From the NCBI GenBank assembly GCA_050950645.1, contig JBMNHZ010000013.1, positions 48,764 through 112,763 of the forward strand: a DNA stretch of 64,000 bases, given 5' to 3'. Position 1 is the stretch's first letter. The number at the start of each line of letters is the position of its first letter. Made by a program: the position numbers and the translations under genes. The stretch is from BRH-c25 sp012519325 (GTDB lineage: Bacteria; Bacillota; Clostridia; Lutisporales; Lutisporaceae). Below are positions 54,040 to 62,448 of the stretch, piece after piece. The notes beneath the pieces are model-generated. The model searched no databases, was not told the origin of the DNA, and was given only the letters and a program-made list of their open reading frames with translations.

Positions 54040-55202
54040 TCATGCTGTCCCATTCTTTACAGTAACAATGTTAACATCTTTAATTACTTCGCCTGTTTTA
54101 TCAAATTTAATGACTCCGGATACGCCCTTCAAAACCCTCATCAAAGTTTCGAATAGCATCCCTGATATCTTTGCTGTCTATGCTTTTTACTTCCTCAACA
54201 GCCTTCTTAATTATATATACAGAAATCATAGGTCTGCGCACCGTTAAAATCGGGGCTGCCGTTAAACTTTTCCTCATATTTTTTCACATATGACTGTACG
54301 TTCTCTGCAGGATTTGAAGGTGAGAACGGAGTTGAAAAATATATGCCTTCTGCTGCTTCTTTGGCAAGCTCCACAAGCATCGGAGAAGCCCAACCGGTTC
54401 CGCCCATGAATGGAACGTCAATCCCATATTGTTTAGCCTGTTTTAATATCAAAGCACCCCTCACTGTAGAAACCCCATACCAAAACCGCATCAGGTTTGG
54501 TTGCAGCAATTTTCGTAAGCCTGAACAGAAAAAATCGGTGTCCCCCTGTGTTTATAGCTTTCAACAGCCTTAACCTCAATACCCATCTCATCGGCATACT
54601 GTTCAATCAGTGTTGCGCCCGCCTGTACCGTAATCAGTTGCCTCATTCAAAACAGCAACCGACTTCACATTAAAACTATCCTTGGCAAACTTCAAAACCT
54701 GTGAAGTCTGCAGAGTATCTGCTGCTGCATTACGAAATATCCACTCATTCCCAAGCTGCACTATGCTTAAAGCAGTGGAAGCCGGTGCAATTTGTGGTAT
54801 ACCTGCCGCTGAAGTTACTTCCATAACTGCCAGTGTGCAGCTGCTTGCCTGAGCACCTATCAGAACTTTAATCTTATCCTGATTTATCAGTTTCTGAGCC
54901 GCATTTACCGATTTAGCCGGCGTTCCCTCATCGTCCTCAATAATAAGCTCAAGAGTGTATTTACCATCTACTCCCCCAGCTGCATTAATCTCCTCAACTG
55001 CCAGCTTTGCAGAATTCACAATGGTCTCTCCGTACGCTGCTGCGCTACCGGTTACGGGAGTAACCAATCCAATTTTCAGCGGCTCTTTTTTGTCCGTCTG
55101 CATTGTTTGCTCCGGCTTACTGCAGCCCGAAATGCTCCCCAGTATCATCACAGTTATCAATAAAAATGCAAAAACATGCAGCAATTCAGCTTTCTTTCTC
55201 AT
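54040..55202 (-). CDS. livK: Substrate-binding lipoprotein of the liv transporter (several frameshifts)
   Basis: Starts MRKKAELLHVFAFLLITVMI with lipobox GSISGCSKPEQT, so it is a lipoprotein. Type-1 periplasmic-binding fold: LKIGLVTPVTGSAAAYGETIVNSAKLAVEEINAAGGVDGKY, LIGAQASSCTLAVMEVTSAAGIPQIAPASTALSI. Frame changes near 54600, 54490, 54205 and 54115; later parts read KIAATKPDAVLVWG, ILKQAKQYGIDVPFMGGTGWASP, DFNGAQTYD, IIKKAVEEVKSIDSKDIRDAI, and LKGVSGVIKFDKTGEVIKDVNIVTVK to a TGA at 54040. The full protein is about 385 residues. The ligand is not certain to be a branched-chain amino acid; context suggests another amino-acid-like compound. Confidence 0.88.
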
Positions 55203-55248
55203 GTTTTTTCCTCCTTATTTCTTTAATTAATGCCTCTGTCAGGCAAAA

Positions 55249-55917
55249 TTACTCTTCAATAACCGCGACAGCTCTTACAGGAAAACCATCTATATCCTTT
55301 ACGAGCAAAGGCAGTGTAATTAATTCAAACTTATCGACAGGAATCGCATCAAGGTTATTTAGATATTCGTTAATTAGAACGCCATTTGACAGGAACGCGT
55401 AATGCAAAGGATTAGGCTGTCCCGGTTCAAGCTTGTCAAGAGGATTATCTGGGGAAGGAGTATCCATGCCTATGTAACAAATTCCTTTAGATACTAAATA
55501 ATCTGCAGCCTCCAGTGTAAAACAGGGATACTCACGAAAAAACTTCTTCGTACCCCAATAGTGATACCAGCCGGTACGTATTACAATACGGTCTCCTTTT
55601 TCAATTTTCATATTGGAATTTTCTATGTCTTTAACTGTTATCTTCTCAAAGCTTCCTTTCTCAAGGCGTATAATTTTAGCAGGGCCGATTAAAATATCCA
55701 ATGGAACTTTGTCAAGACGCGGGGTACCGTTTTCCACCATATGCGCCGGTGAATCCATATGTGTACCCGTATGGCTCCCTAGAACTACCTTATAGCTCTC
55801 TCTGCCTTCAAGGCAATGACGCCCCAACTGAGTGATTTCAACCACAGGATGCCAAGGTGCCGGCGCAGTAATCATACCTTCGTGTATGGGATGCGTAAGT
55901 TCAATATACTTTTTCAT
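55249..55917 (-). CDS. Cyclase-family metal hydrolase (kynurenine-formamidase-like)
   Basis: 222 residues. The metal-site motif HTGTHMDSPAHM near residues 48-59 is the HxGTHxDxPxH of the cyclase family (PF04199), with YIGMDTPSPDN and LLVKDIDGFPVRAVAVI at the end. Known members split amide or lactam bonds: N-formylkynurenine, isatin, some cyclic amides. Its place before a liv transporter and beside a transaminase suggests it opens the imported or internal substrate. Trp breakdown genes are not seen, so kynurenine is not assumed. ATG follows GAGGAGG. Confidence 0.88.
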   Translation of the reverse strand: MKKYIELTHPIHEGMITAPAPWHPVVEITQLGRHCLEGRESYKVVLGSHTGTHMDSPAHMVENGTPRLDKVPLDILIGPAKIIRLEKGSFEKITVKDIENSNMKIEKGDRIVIRTGWYHYWGTKKFFREYPCFTLEAADYLVSKGICYIGMDTPSPDNPLDKLEPGQPNPLHYAFLSNGVLINEYLNNLDAIPVDKFELITLPLLVKDIDGFPVRAVAVIEE

Positions 55918-56223
55918 TTCAGCTCCTCCTCAATAATTGTTTTTTCTTAATTCATATGCACTTTTGTCCTGCTCAAAAATGAATACTGCCTTTAATGCCG
56001 CACTATCAATTTTGAGATGATCAAATGATTAAGTTTTTGTACTTTAATTTGATATTGACTTACATATAAGTGATGTTGCTTAAGGACAATATCTTAAATA
56101 CTATGGGAACTATACATATGTTGAATATCAGTTATTATCAGGGAGAAAAGATCTAATACACAGATTTTGATAAGATAGCTCTCTTTTTCAGCAATCAAGG
56201 TTCGCTATTAAATTCGGTATTGT

Positions 56224-56236
56224 CGAATGTCATTCG
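56224..56236. promoter_or_regulatory. Operator CGAAT-GTC-ATTCG (second site)
   Basis: Inverted repeat with the same five-base arms and three-base spacer as the site at 58700-58712. It lies about 15-27 bases after the predicted start point, where a bound regulator would block transcription. Confidence 0.7.
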
Positions 56237-56257
56237 CTTAATTGTATATAGTATTAT

Positions 56258-56285
56258 ATTATACTGCTTTTGCACTATCTGTCAA
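56258..56285 (-). promoter_or_regulatory. Sigma-A promoter of cyclase-livKHMGF
   Basis: TTGACA (56285-56280), 16 bases, TATAAT (56263-56258) on the minus strand. Confidence 0.75.
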
Positions 56286-56335
56286 TAATTATTTACAAAA
56301 TTTCGATTTTTCTTTATAATTTTATTTACTTTACG

Positions 56336-57535
56336 TTATTTAAGCTTATTTAGTGCGGCCTCCATCCTATCCATACCTTTCCCAATCAGTTCAGGTGCTA
56401 TTGCAAAAGTAAAGCGGACATACCCTTCCATGCTGAATGCCTCACCGGGGACACATGCAATATGTGCCTGGTCAATCAAAAACTCTGCTACATCAAATGA
56501 TGACTTTATCACTTTATTACCAAAACATTTACCAATCAAGCCGCGTACGCTTGGATATACATAGAAAGCACCATCCGGAGCGTTACAATGAATACCATCC
56601 ATATTATTCAATCGATCTACAATGTAATCTCTTCGATTTTTATAAGCTTCCTGCATCGGAGTAAAATTACTGAACTCATTAAGAGCAAGGGCTGCAGCTT
56701 TCTGTGACATGGAATTAACATTACCGGTCACATGGCCATGAATTGCAGCCATCGCCTTTGTGACTTCAACTGAAGCGCCGGAGTATCCAACACGCCATCC
56801 GGTCATACAGTAACTCTTGGAAAGGGAGTTAATCGTTACAGTAAGTGCCTTAATATCCTCTCCCAAGGTTCCTATACTTTTGTTCGGTTTATCAATATAT
56901 ATGAGTTTTTCGTATACCTCATCTGAAATTACAAAAATCTCGTTCTCCACCGCAACCTTTGCAATTTTCTTAAGTTCTTTCACAGGGATTATAGCGCCGG
57001 ATGGATTGTTTGGAGAATTTATTATTATCATCTTTGTTTTATTAGTAACAGCTTTCTCAATTTTTGCAGCTGAAACAATAAAATTCTCTTCCTCATTTGT
57101 GTCAACAAGCACGGGTACCCCACCGAATAACTTCACCTGTTCTATATAACTCACCCAACAAGGAGTCGGTATAATAACCTCATCGCCAGGATTGAGCAAT
57201 GCTCCACAAGCTTGAAATATCAATTGTTTTGCACCATTTCCAATAAGAATTTCATCAGGAGTATATAAAAGGCCATTTTCCCTCTCAAACTTTCTGCAAA
57301 TAGCCCCCTTTAGCTCAGGTATACCGTTCGAAGCTACATACTTCGTAAAATCTTTGCGAATCCACTTTATGCCTTCTTCTTTAATTATCTCAGGAGTCGA
57401 AAAATCCGGTTCACCTGTAGCGAAACTAATGACATCAATTCCTTCCATTTTCATTTTTCTCGCCTTGTCAGCGATTACCAGAGTCGCTGAGGGAGAAATA
57501 TTCTGCACACGCTTTGCTAAGATCATAGTATCCAA
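56336..57535 (-). CDS. Class I/II aminotransferase (aspartate-aminotransferase-like)
   Basis: 399 residues, PLP-dependent, AAT family Ib. DVISFATGEPDFSTPEIIKEEGI, LIGNGAKQLIFQA, INSPNNPSGAIIP, VISDEVYEKLIY, the PLP-Lys in TINSLSKSYCMTGWRVGYSG and the substrate-carboxylate Arg in YVRFTFAI. General substrate range is wide in this group. Next to an aldolase of the 4-hydroxy-2-oxo-acid type, it probably makes the 2-oxo acid from the imported amino acid. It lies 12 bases after the aldolase. Confidence 0.92.
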   Translation of the reverse strand: MDTMILAKRVQNISPSATLVIADKARKMKMEGIDVISFATGEPDFSTPEIIKEEGIKWIRKDFTKYVASNGIPELKGAICRKFERENGLLYTPDEILIGNGAKQLIFQACGALLNPGDEVIIPTPCWVSYIEQVKLFGGVPVLVDTNEEENFIVSAAKIEKAVTNKTKMIIINSPNNPSGAIIPVKELKKIAKVAVENEIFVISDEVYEKLIYIDKPNKSIGTLGEDIKALTVTINSLSKSYCMTGWRVGYSGASVEVTKAMAAIHGHVTGNVNSMSQKAAALALNEFSNFTPMQEAYKNRRDYIVDRLNNMDGIHCNAPDGAFYVYPSVRGLIGKCFGNKVIKSSFDVAEFLIDQAHIACVPGEAFSMEGYVRFTFAIAPELIGKGMDRMEAALNKLK

Positions 57536-57547
57536 ATCCTTTCTTTT

Positions 57548-58564
57548 TTATATTTTTCGATTGCTGATTTGTTTTGCTATCTCTTCCGCCAATTCAGCAG
57601 TGGGTGCAATCTTATCAACTTTACATAACTCTGTCACTATGATACGGGGATCAATATTATATCGTCCGGCAACCTCTTTCACCATACCATAAAACGCGGA
57701 ATGAAAACCGGACATGCCAAATATCAGTGAAATACTATCAAGAGTCTCATAAGCTCTATGCCCAATCCAGCGATCACCAAGATCCTGCAATGCATATAAA
57801 TCCCCTTTAACCATTCCTAACCGCATTAATGCCGCAATGAGATACTCCGTTGGTGTATTTCCGGCACTGCGTCCGAGGCCTTTCAGGCAAGTATCTACTG
57901 TATCCGCACCTGCCTCAATTGCAGCAATCGTACAAGCAGTAGCAAGACCCATATTGTCATGTGCATGAAAACCGATCTTTATGCCGGATGCACCTCTGAA
58001 CTTGTCTTTGATAGCAGTAATGTACTCTTTTACCTGATTAGGCATCAGATTTCCAGCCGAATCCATTACAATGATGTTGTCCGCTCCGGCTTCTTCCAGT
58101 ATCCGTGCCTGCCTTGCAAGTTCATCAGGGGTAACGGCATATGCTTTACGCACACAGCAATGGACTATCAGGCCTTGCTTTTTAGCATATTTTATAAACT
58201 GTACTGCATCCATTATTTCTTCCATGCAAGCATTCGGTCCAATCCTCAGAAAGTCTAAACCCCAACTCCGGGCAGCTTTGATATCATCACAGGTACCTAT
58301 ATTTTGAATGAAAAAACAACCGATTTTTGCGTCTTTTGCTGCACTCCTTGCGGTCTTAATATATGTTTCGTCAGTCTCCTTTGCAACCTTGCCTGATCGG
58401 GCTGAAGCACCCAGTCCAAGTCCATGGCCTACTTCTATCCATTTGATTCCTGCCTTTGAAAGCCCCTCCACAATTCCATATGTCTCCTCCGATGTAAACT
58501 GAAAGTCGACTGCATTGCTGCCATCTCGCAGTGTTACATCTATGATGTCAAATTCATATGCCAT
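57548..58564 (-). CDS. DRE-TIM aldolase, 4-hydroxy-2-oxovalerate-aldolase-like
   Basis: 338 residues. The DRE motif is IIDVTLRDGSNAVDFQF near residues 8-22, and the second metal ligands are GFHAHDNMGLA near 198. IEVGHGLGLGASA recalls the EVxHGxGL of DmpG/MhpE aldolases, and the C-terminal helical part (FHSAFYGMVKEVAGRYNIDP) recalls the DmpG communication domain. The reaction in the family is cleavage of a 4-hydroxy-2-oxo acid to pyruvate and an aldehyde. No partner aldehyde dehydrogenase (DmpF) is seen. First gene after the divergent promoter. HMG-CoA lyase or homocitrate-type activity is less likely. Confidence 0.85.
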   Translation of the reverse strand: MAYEFDIIDVTLRDGSNAVDFQFTSEETYGIVEGLSKAGIKWIEVGHGLGLGASARSGKVAKETDETYIKTARSAAKDAKIGCFFIQNIGTCDDIKAARSWGLDFLRIGPNACMEEIMDAVQFIKYAKKQGLIVHCCVRKAYAVTPDELARQARILEEAGADNIIVMDSAGNLMPNQVKEYITAIKDKFRGASGIKIGFHAHDNMGLATACTIAAIEAGADTVDTCLKGLGRSAGNTPTEYLIAALMRLGMVKGDLYALQDLGDRWIGHRAYETLDSISLIFGMSGFHSAFYGMVKEVAGRYNIDPRIIVTELCKVDKIAPTAELAEEIAKQISNRKI

Positions 58565-58661
58565 AATTAATCAATCCTTTCATCAATTCATTTCTGCCAA
58601 AAAACACAATAAGCAATCAAACAGATTCGTATAAGCGAACCCATTGATTGCTGATACCCAT

Positions 58662-58690
58662 ATAATAACAGAACTTTTTAATACTGTCAA
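58662..58690 (-). promoter_or_regulatory. Sigma-A promoter of the aldolase-aminotransferase unit
   Basis: TTGACA (58690-58685), 17 bases, TATTAT (58667-58662) on the minus strand. Confidence 0.8.
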
Positions 58691-58694
58691 GGAT

Positions 58695-58717
58695 ATTTGC
58701 GAATATGATTCGTAAAT
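58695..58717. promoter_or_regulatory. Operator between divergent promoters (CGAAT-ATG-ATTCG)
   Basis: A 23-base palindrome with arms ATTTGCGAAT and ATTCGTAAAT (one mismatched pair) sits between the two back-to-back promoters. It is the likely IclR-regulator binding site. Confidence 0.78.
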
Positions 58718-58730
58718 ATCGTATATATCA

Positions 58731-58759
58731 TTGACATTTAATAATAAACCTCGTAAAAT
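58731..58759 (+). promoter_or_regulatory. Sigma-A promoter of the IclR regulator gene
   Basis: TTGACA (58731-58736), 17 bases, TAAAAT (58754-58759). Confidence 0.8.
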
Positions 58760-58821
58760 ACATATGTGCCTAAATGTACTATTGGAATAGTTCCGATTTA
58801 TCAAATGAAAGAAGGATGAAC

Positions 58822-59595
58822 ATGTCAGAAAAGAAAGCATTCGTGCAAAGCGTAGATAGAGCTCTTCAAATACTTGAGTTCTTTTTTACACAACCTTCCA
58901 TGAGTCTGATAGAAATAACAAATTCGATGGCGCTGCCTAAAACAACAGTGTTTGGTTTAATATCTACGCTGGAAAAGAGAGGCTTTCTCAAGCAGGACGC
59001 AGAAACTAAACGTTACCAACTGGGCATCCGGCTAATGGAACTTTCGGCTGCCATTACCAGCCGTACAGACATCATTCACGAAGCAACAAGACTGCTGAAA
59101 CCTATCTCTGAGCTTTATGGCCACAATGCACATATAACAATGCTTGACGGCCTTTCGGTAGTATATGTAGGTCATGTGGAAGCAACCGGAACATTCAGCA
59201 TCAAAACAAATATCGGTACACGTGCACCTGCATATTGCACTTCCTCGGGCAAAGCGTTTCTTGCCAGCCTGCCAAAGCCTAAGCGCGAAGCGTTAATAGA
59301 TGAGGCACAATTGGTACCGTTGACACCCAAAAGTATAATTGACCCAGAAGTGCTTAAAGAGCATCTCAATAAAGTGGAATCACAAGGCTATGCTGTTGAT
59401 TGTGAGGAAAGTATTACCGATGTAGAGGGTGTGGGAGTTGTAGTTAAGAACCGCTTCGGTAAAGCAGTAATCGGTTTGAGCATTGCAGGTCTTGCTACAC
59501 AATTTTCTGAAGAAATAATACAAGAATATGTCCGGCACCTGAACAATGCAGCCGATAGCCTCCGTGTCTTCATTGATCTTCAGATAAGTAAATGA
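58822..59595 (+). CDS. IclR-family regulator of the island
   Basis: 257 residues from ATG at 58822 (AGAAGG six bases before). N-terminal winged helix: VQSVDRALQILEFFFTQPSMSLIEITNSMALPKTTVFGLISTLEKRGFL. C-terminal ligand domain from about 85: YGHNAHITMLDGLSVVYVGHVEATGTF, GTRAPAYCTSSGKAFLASLP, GYAVDCEESITDVEGVGVVVKN. It is read away from the aldolase operon, with a palindrome between the promoters, and is presumably an effector-released repressor of both transcription units. Effector unknown. Confidence 0.93.
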   Translation: MSEKKAFVQSVDRALQILEFFFTQPSMSLIEITNSMALPKTTVFGLISTLEKRGFLKQDAETKRYQLGIRLMELSAAITSRTDIIHEATRLLKPISELYGHNAHITMLDGLSVVYVGHVEATGTFSIKTNIGTRAPAYCTSSGKAFLASLPKPKREALIDEAQLVPLTPKSIIDPEVLKEHLNKVESQGYAVDCEESITDVEGVGVVVKNRFGKAVIGLSIAGLATQFSEEIIQEYVRHLNNAADSLRVFIDLQISK

Positions 59596-59610
59596 TTATG
59601 ATGTTTAAAC

Positions 59611-59720
59611 CGTTTTCATCGACGAGGTACAGGATTCCCTGAAGTTTATGAGCTTTATCACAGCTGCTGCCGCTCTGGCCGGTCAGCGGTACTTTGTACC
59701 AGCGACCGGCTGTCAGCCTT
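59611..59720 (+). pseudogene. Collapsed relic of the DUF4143 ATPase gene
   Basis: Three short pieces of the gene at 49115-50344 follow one another with the sequence between them deleted. 59611-59632 matches 49339-49360 (Walker B; 3 changes), 59633-59682 equals 49751-49800 (50 of 50 bases), and 59684-59720 matches about 50269-50305 with a few changes. Order and direction are kept. It abuts the hisIE stop codon. Confidence 0.85.
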
Positions 59721-60346
59721 TATTTGGACCTCTTTAGAAGCTCCACTCCTATTTCTTCAAATGTTATACCCATATAATTCATCAGCACCGTCAAATGATA
59801 AATCAAATCAGATATTTCATATATAATTTCCTCTTTGCTTTCATTCTTGGCGGCTATTACCACTTCCGTGCCCTCTTCTCCAATCTTCTTGCATATCTTG
59901 TCAATGCCCTTTTCAAAAAGATAGCATGTATAGGAGCCTTCCACCGGATTTTTTCTTCTGTCCCCTACCTTGTCGTATAAATCTGCGATTACTTCGCCAA
60001 TATTTACAGCTTTTGCACTTTCTTCGCCTTTCCAAAGGCTTCTGTAGAAGCAGCTCCTGTTTCCGGTATGGCAGGCTGCTCCCGCCTGGTCCACCTTCAG
60101 CAGCAGGCTGTCCCCGTCGCAGTCATAAAATATCTCCTTTACCGACTGTATGCAGCCTGAGGTCGCTCCCTTCTCCCACAGTTTCTTTCTGCTTCTGCTG
60201 TAAAACCATGAACGGCCTGTCTCCAAGGTCTTCTCCAGGCTTTCCTTGTTCATATAGGCCTGCATCAGCACTTCGCCGGTCTTATAATCCTGTACTATGG
60301 CAGGCACCAAGTCCTTTTCATCAAATTTTATATCATTAATTAACAT
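59720..60346 (-). CDS. hisIE: Phosphoribosyl-AMP cyclohydrolase / phosphoribosyl-ATP pyrophosphatase
   Basis: 208 residues, bifunctional. HisI part: DYKTGEVLMQAYMNKESL, GRSWFYSRSRKKLWEKGATSG, and metal-binding DCDGDSLLLKVDQAGAACHTG. HisE part from about 115: IADLYDKVGDRRKNPVEGSYT, IGEEGTEVVIAAKNESKEEIIYEISDLIYHL. Second and third steps of histidine synthesis. ATG follows GAGGGAG. It is the last gene of the operon; no terminator is seen after it, possibly lost where the DUF4143 relic joins. Confidence 0.96.
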   Translation of the reverse strand: MLINDIKFDEKDLVPAIVQDYKTGEVLMQAYMNKESLEKTLETGRSWFYSRSRKKLWEKGATSGCIQSVKEIFYDCDGDSLLLKVDQAGAACHTGNRSCFYRSLWKGEESAKAVNIGEVIADLYDKVGDRRKNPVEGSYTCYLFEKGIDKICKKIGEEGTEVVIAAKNESKEEIIYEISDLIYHLTVLMNYMGITFEEIGVELLKRSK

Positions 60347-60361
60347 TTGAATTTCTCCCTC

Positions 60362-61123
60362 TCATATCCTTACGCTTACTCCGGCTGATGCCAGATAAGC
60401 CTTCAAATCTCCGATACCCAATTCGCCGTAGTGAAACAGCGAGGCTGCCAGTGCCGCATCAGCCTTTCCTTTTGTGAGCACCTCCAGGAAATCCTCCTTG
60501 CTGCCTGCACCTCCCGAAGCTATGATTGGTATGTTTACCGTTTCAGCCGCTTTGGAGGTAAGTTCTATATCATAGCCTTTCTTCGAACCGTCGGCATCAA
60601 TGCTGGTAAGAAGTATTTCCCCCGCTCCCAGTTCATTGATTTTTTTGCACCATTCCAAAACGTCAATTCCTGTGGCCGTCCTTCCGCCGTGAATATAAAC
60701 CTCCCATCCGTTGTTGCCGGGCCTGCGCTTTGCATCCACTGCCACTACGATGCACTGACTGCCATACCTTTTTGCACCTTCATAAACAAGCCTGGGATTA
60801 TTAACTGCCGCGGTATTCAAAGACACTTTGTCCGCGCCGGCATGAAGAAGCTTGTCAATACTCTCCAGGCTGTCTATTCCTCCTCCCACCGTAAGAGGTA
60901 TGAACACATATCTGGCAGTCTCCCTGACTACATCAACCATAGTGCCCCTGTGTTCCACGGAAGCTGTAATATCAAGAAATACCAGCTCGTCCGCTCCCGC
61001 AGCATTATAAGTCCTTGCCGCCTCCACAGGATCCCCTGCATCCCTCAGGTTAACAAATTTTACTCCTTTTACAACTCTTCCGTCCTTAACATCAAGGCAC
61101 GGTATTATTCTTTTTGCCAGCAT
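60362..61123 (-). CDS. hisF: Imidazole glycerol phosphate synthase, cyclase subunit
   Basis: 253 residues from ATG at 61123, one base after the hisA stop (GGAGG before). TIM barrel: RIIPCLDVKDGRVVKGVKFVNLRDAGDPVEAA, LTVGGGIDSLESIDKLLHAGADKVSLNTAA, GAGEILLTSIDADGSKKGYDIEL, IIASGGAGSKEDFLEVL. Catalytic Asp residues (PCLDVKDG and SIDADG) are kept. Works with HisH. Confidence 0.97.
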   Translation of the reverse strand: MLAKRIIPCLDVKDGRVVKGVKFVNLRDAGDPVEAARTYNAAGADELVFLDITASVEHRGTMVDVVRETARYVFIPLTVGGGIDSLESIDKLLHAGADKVSLNTAAVNNPRLVYEGAKRYGSQCIVVAVDAKRRPGNNGWEVYIHGGRTATGIDVLEWCKKINELGAGEILLTSIDADGSKKGYDIELTSKAAETVNIPIIASGGAGSKEDFLEVLTKGKADAALAASLFHYGELGIGDLKAYLASAGVSVRI

Positions 61124-61124
61124 A

Positions 61125-61841
61125 TTAATCCTCCGCAGCTTTAATGGCATCTTCAAGCTTCAGGATGCCGGCATACAATGCCTTTCCTATTATGGCTCCC
61201 TCTGCTCCTGCCTCTTTAATAGCAATAATATCGTTAATACTTGTTATGCCCCCTGATGCAATTATCCTTGCCCCCTCAACATTGCACATTTTCTCAATTC
61301 CGTCAAAGTTGGGGCCGGACATGGAGCCGTCCTTTGAAATATCCGTATACACTATGTTTCTGAATCCTTTTCCGACAATTTTGTTTGCAAAGTTGTAGGC
61401 AGAGAATTCACTTACATTTACCCAGCCATTTATTGCTACATTGCCGTCTTTTGCATCAATACTCACTACCATTTTACCAATATATTCCTTCAGTCCTGTT
61501 TCCAGCAGCTCTTCGTCCAGCACTGCGGCAGTTCCAATTATGACTCTTGCCGCTCCCGTATCAAAAGCTTTTTTTATATCCTTTACATTCCTCAGTCCGC
61601 CTCCAACCTGTACCGGTATCTTAACCGACCTGATGATTTTCTCGACTGCTGCATGGTTTCCCATTTTGCCGTCAAATGCTCCGTTCAGATCTATTATATG
61701 CAAGGCTTTTGCACCCTTCTCCTCCCACATTTTTGCCGCATCTACAGGATTCTCATAAAACATTTCCATTTTCTCAAGCTTTCCTTCCTTCAGCCTTACG
61801 CACTTTCCGTCATAAATATCAACAGCAGGATAAATTCTCAT
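61125..61841 (-). CDS. hisA: ProFAR isomerase
   Basis: 238 residues, TIM barrel. MRIYPAVDIYDGKCVRLKEG, HIIDLNGAFDGK, VQVGGGLRNVKDIKKAFDTGAARVIIGTAA, VVSIDAKDGNVAINGW, YTDISKDGSMSGPNFDG, IIASGGITSINDI. Catalytic Asp residues are kept (AVDI and YTDISKDG). ATG overlaps the hisH stop (ATGA). Confidence 0.97.
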   Translation of the reverse strand: MRIYPAVDIYDGKCVRLKEGKLEKMEMFYENPVDAAKMWEEKGAKALHIIDLNGAFDGKMGNHAAVEKIIRSVKIPVQVGGGLRNVKDIKKAFDTGAARVIIGTAAVLDEELLETGLKEYIGKMVVSIDAKDGNVAINGWVNVSEFSAYNFANKIVGKGFRNIVYTDISKDGSMSGPNFDGIEKMCNVEGARIIASGGITSINDIIAIKEAGAEGAIIGKALYAGILKLEDAIKAAED

Positions 61842-62446
61842 ATTATCAGCTCCTTTAAATTATTCAATATTTTCAAGCCCGTCTCCCCGCTTTTTTCCGG
61901 ATGAAACTGCATTCCGACAAGATTTTCCTTTACGACAACCGCAGGTATATCAATCCCATAGCTGCTGTAAGCGCACACATCGGAGCTATCTCCGGGCCTT
62001 GCATAATAGGAGTGGACATAGTATACATAATCTCCGTCCTCAACTCCTTCAAGAACCTTGCAAGATTTACTCATGTTCAAGCTGTTCCAGCCTATATGGG
62101 GAACCTTTACCCTGTCCGGAATCCTGTCCACCCAGCCGGATATCAACCCTAACCCATTGAATTCTCCGCCTTCCGTGCTGTAATCATACATCAGCTGCAT
62201 GCCCAGGCATATTCCCAGAACCAGCTTCCCCTTAGCCGCCTGATTCGTTATTACCTGCCCCAGCCCATCGGCGGACATATTGGAAGCAGCATCACAAAAG
62301 GCCCCTACTCCGGGAAGGACAATCCCGGAACAACCGTCAAGCACTTTAGCATTCTTGGAGACAACAGCGTCTACTTCAAGGTGCTCCAAGGCCTTTTTGA
62401 GGCTGTAAATGTTGCCTACGCCGTAGTCCACAATTCCCAATTTCAC
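61838..62446 (-). CDS. hisH: Imidazole glycerol phosphate synthase, glutaminase subunit
   Basis: 202 residues from GTG at 62446, which gives the normal MKLGIVDYGVGNIYSLKKALEHL start; another GTG at 62458 is less likely. Class I amidotransferase: GIVLPGVGAFCDAASNM, catalytic Cys in VLGICLGMQLMYDYS, His/Glu in VGMQFHPEKSG. Gives ammonia to HisF. Overlaps hisA. Confidence 0.96.
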   Translation of the reverse strand: MKLGIVDYGVGNIYSLKKALEHLEVDAVVSKNAKVLDGCSGIVLPGVGAFCDAASNMSADGLGQVITNQAAKGKLVLGICLGMQLMYDYSTEGGEFNGLGLISGWVDRIPDRVKVPHIGWNSLNMSKSCKVLEGVEDGDYVYYVHSYYARPGDSSDVCAYSSYGIDIPAVVVKENLVGMQFHPEKSGETGLKILNNLKELII

Positions 62447-62448
62447 AA

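Larger units (their letters stand above)
55918..56335. other. Promoter and operator region of the cyclase-liv unit
   Basis: 418 bases with no gene. It holds a minus-strand promoter (56258-56285) and an operator-like palindrome (56224-56236). The first 270 bases after the start point form a long, AT-rich leader in which I see no ORF. Confidence 0.6.

Noticed and set aside
55249..55917. Kynurenine formamidase of a tryptophan breakdown route
   Set aside because: The motif fits the family, but no tryptophan dioxygenase or kynureninase is nearby and the lifestyle looks anaerobic.
60431..61144. 237-residue plus-strand frame over hisF
   Set aside because: Shadow of hisF; no support on its own.
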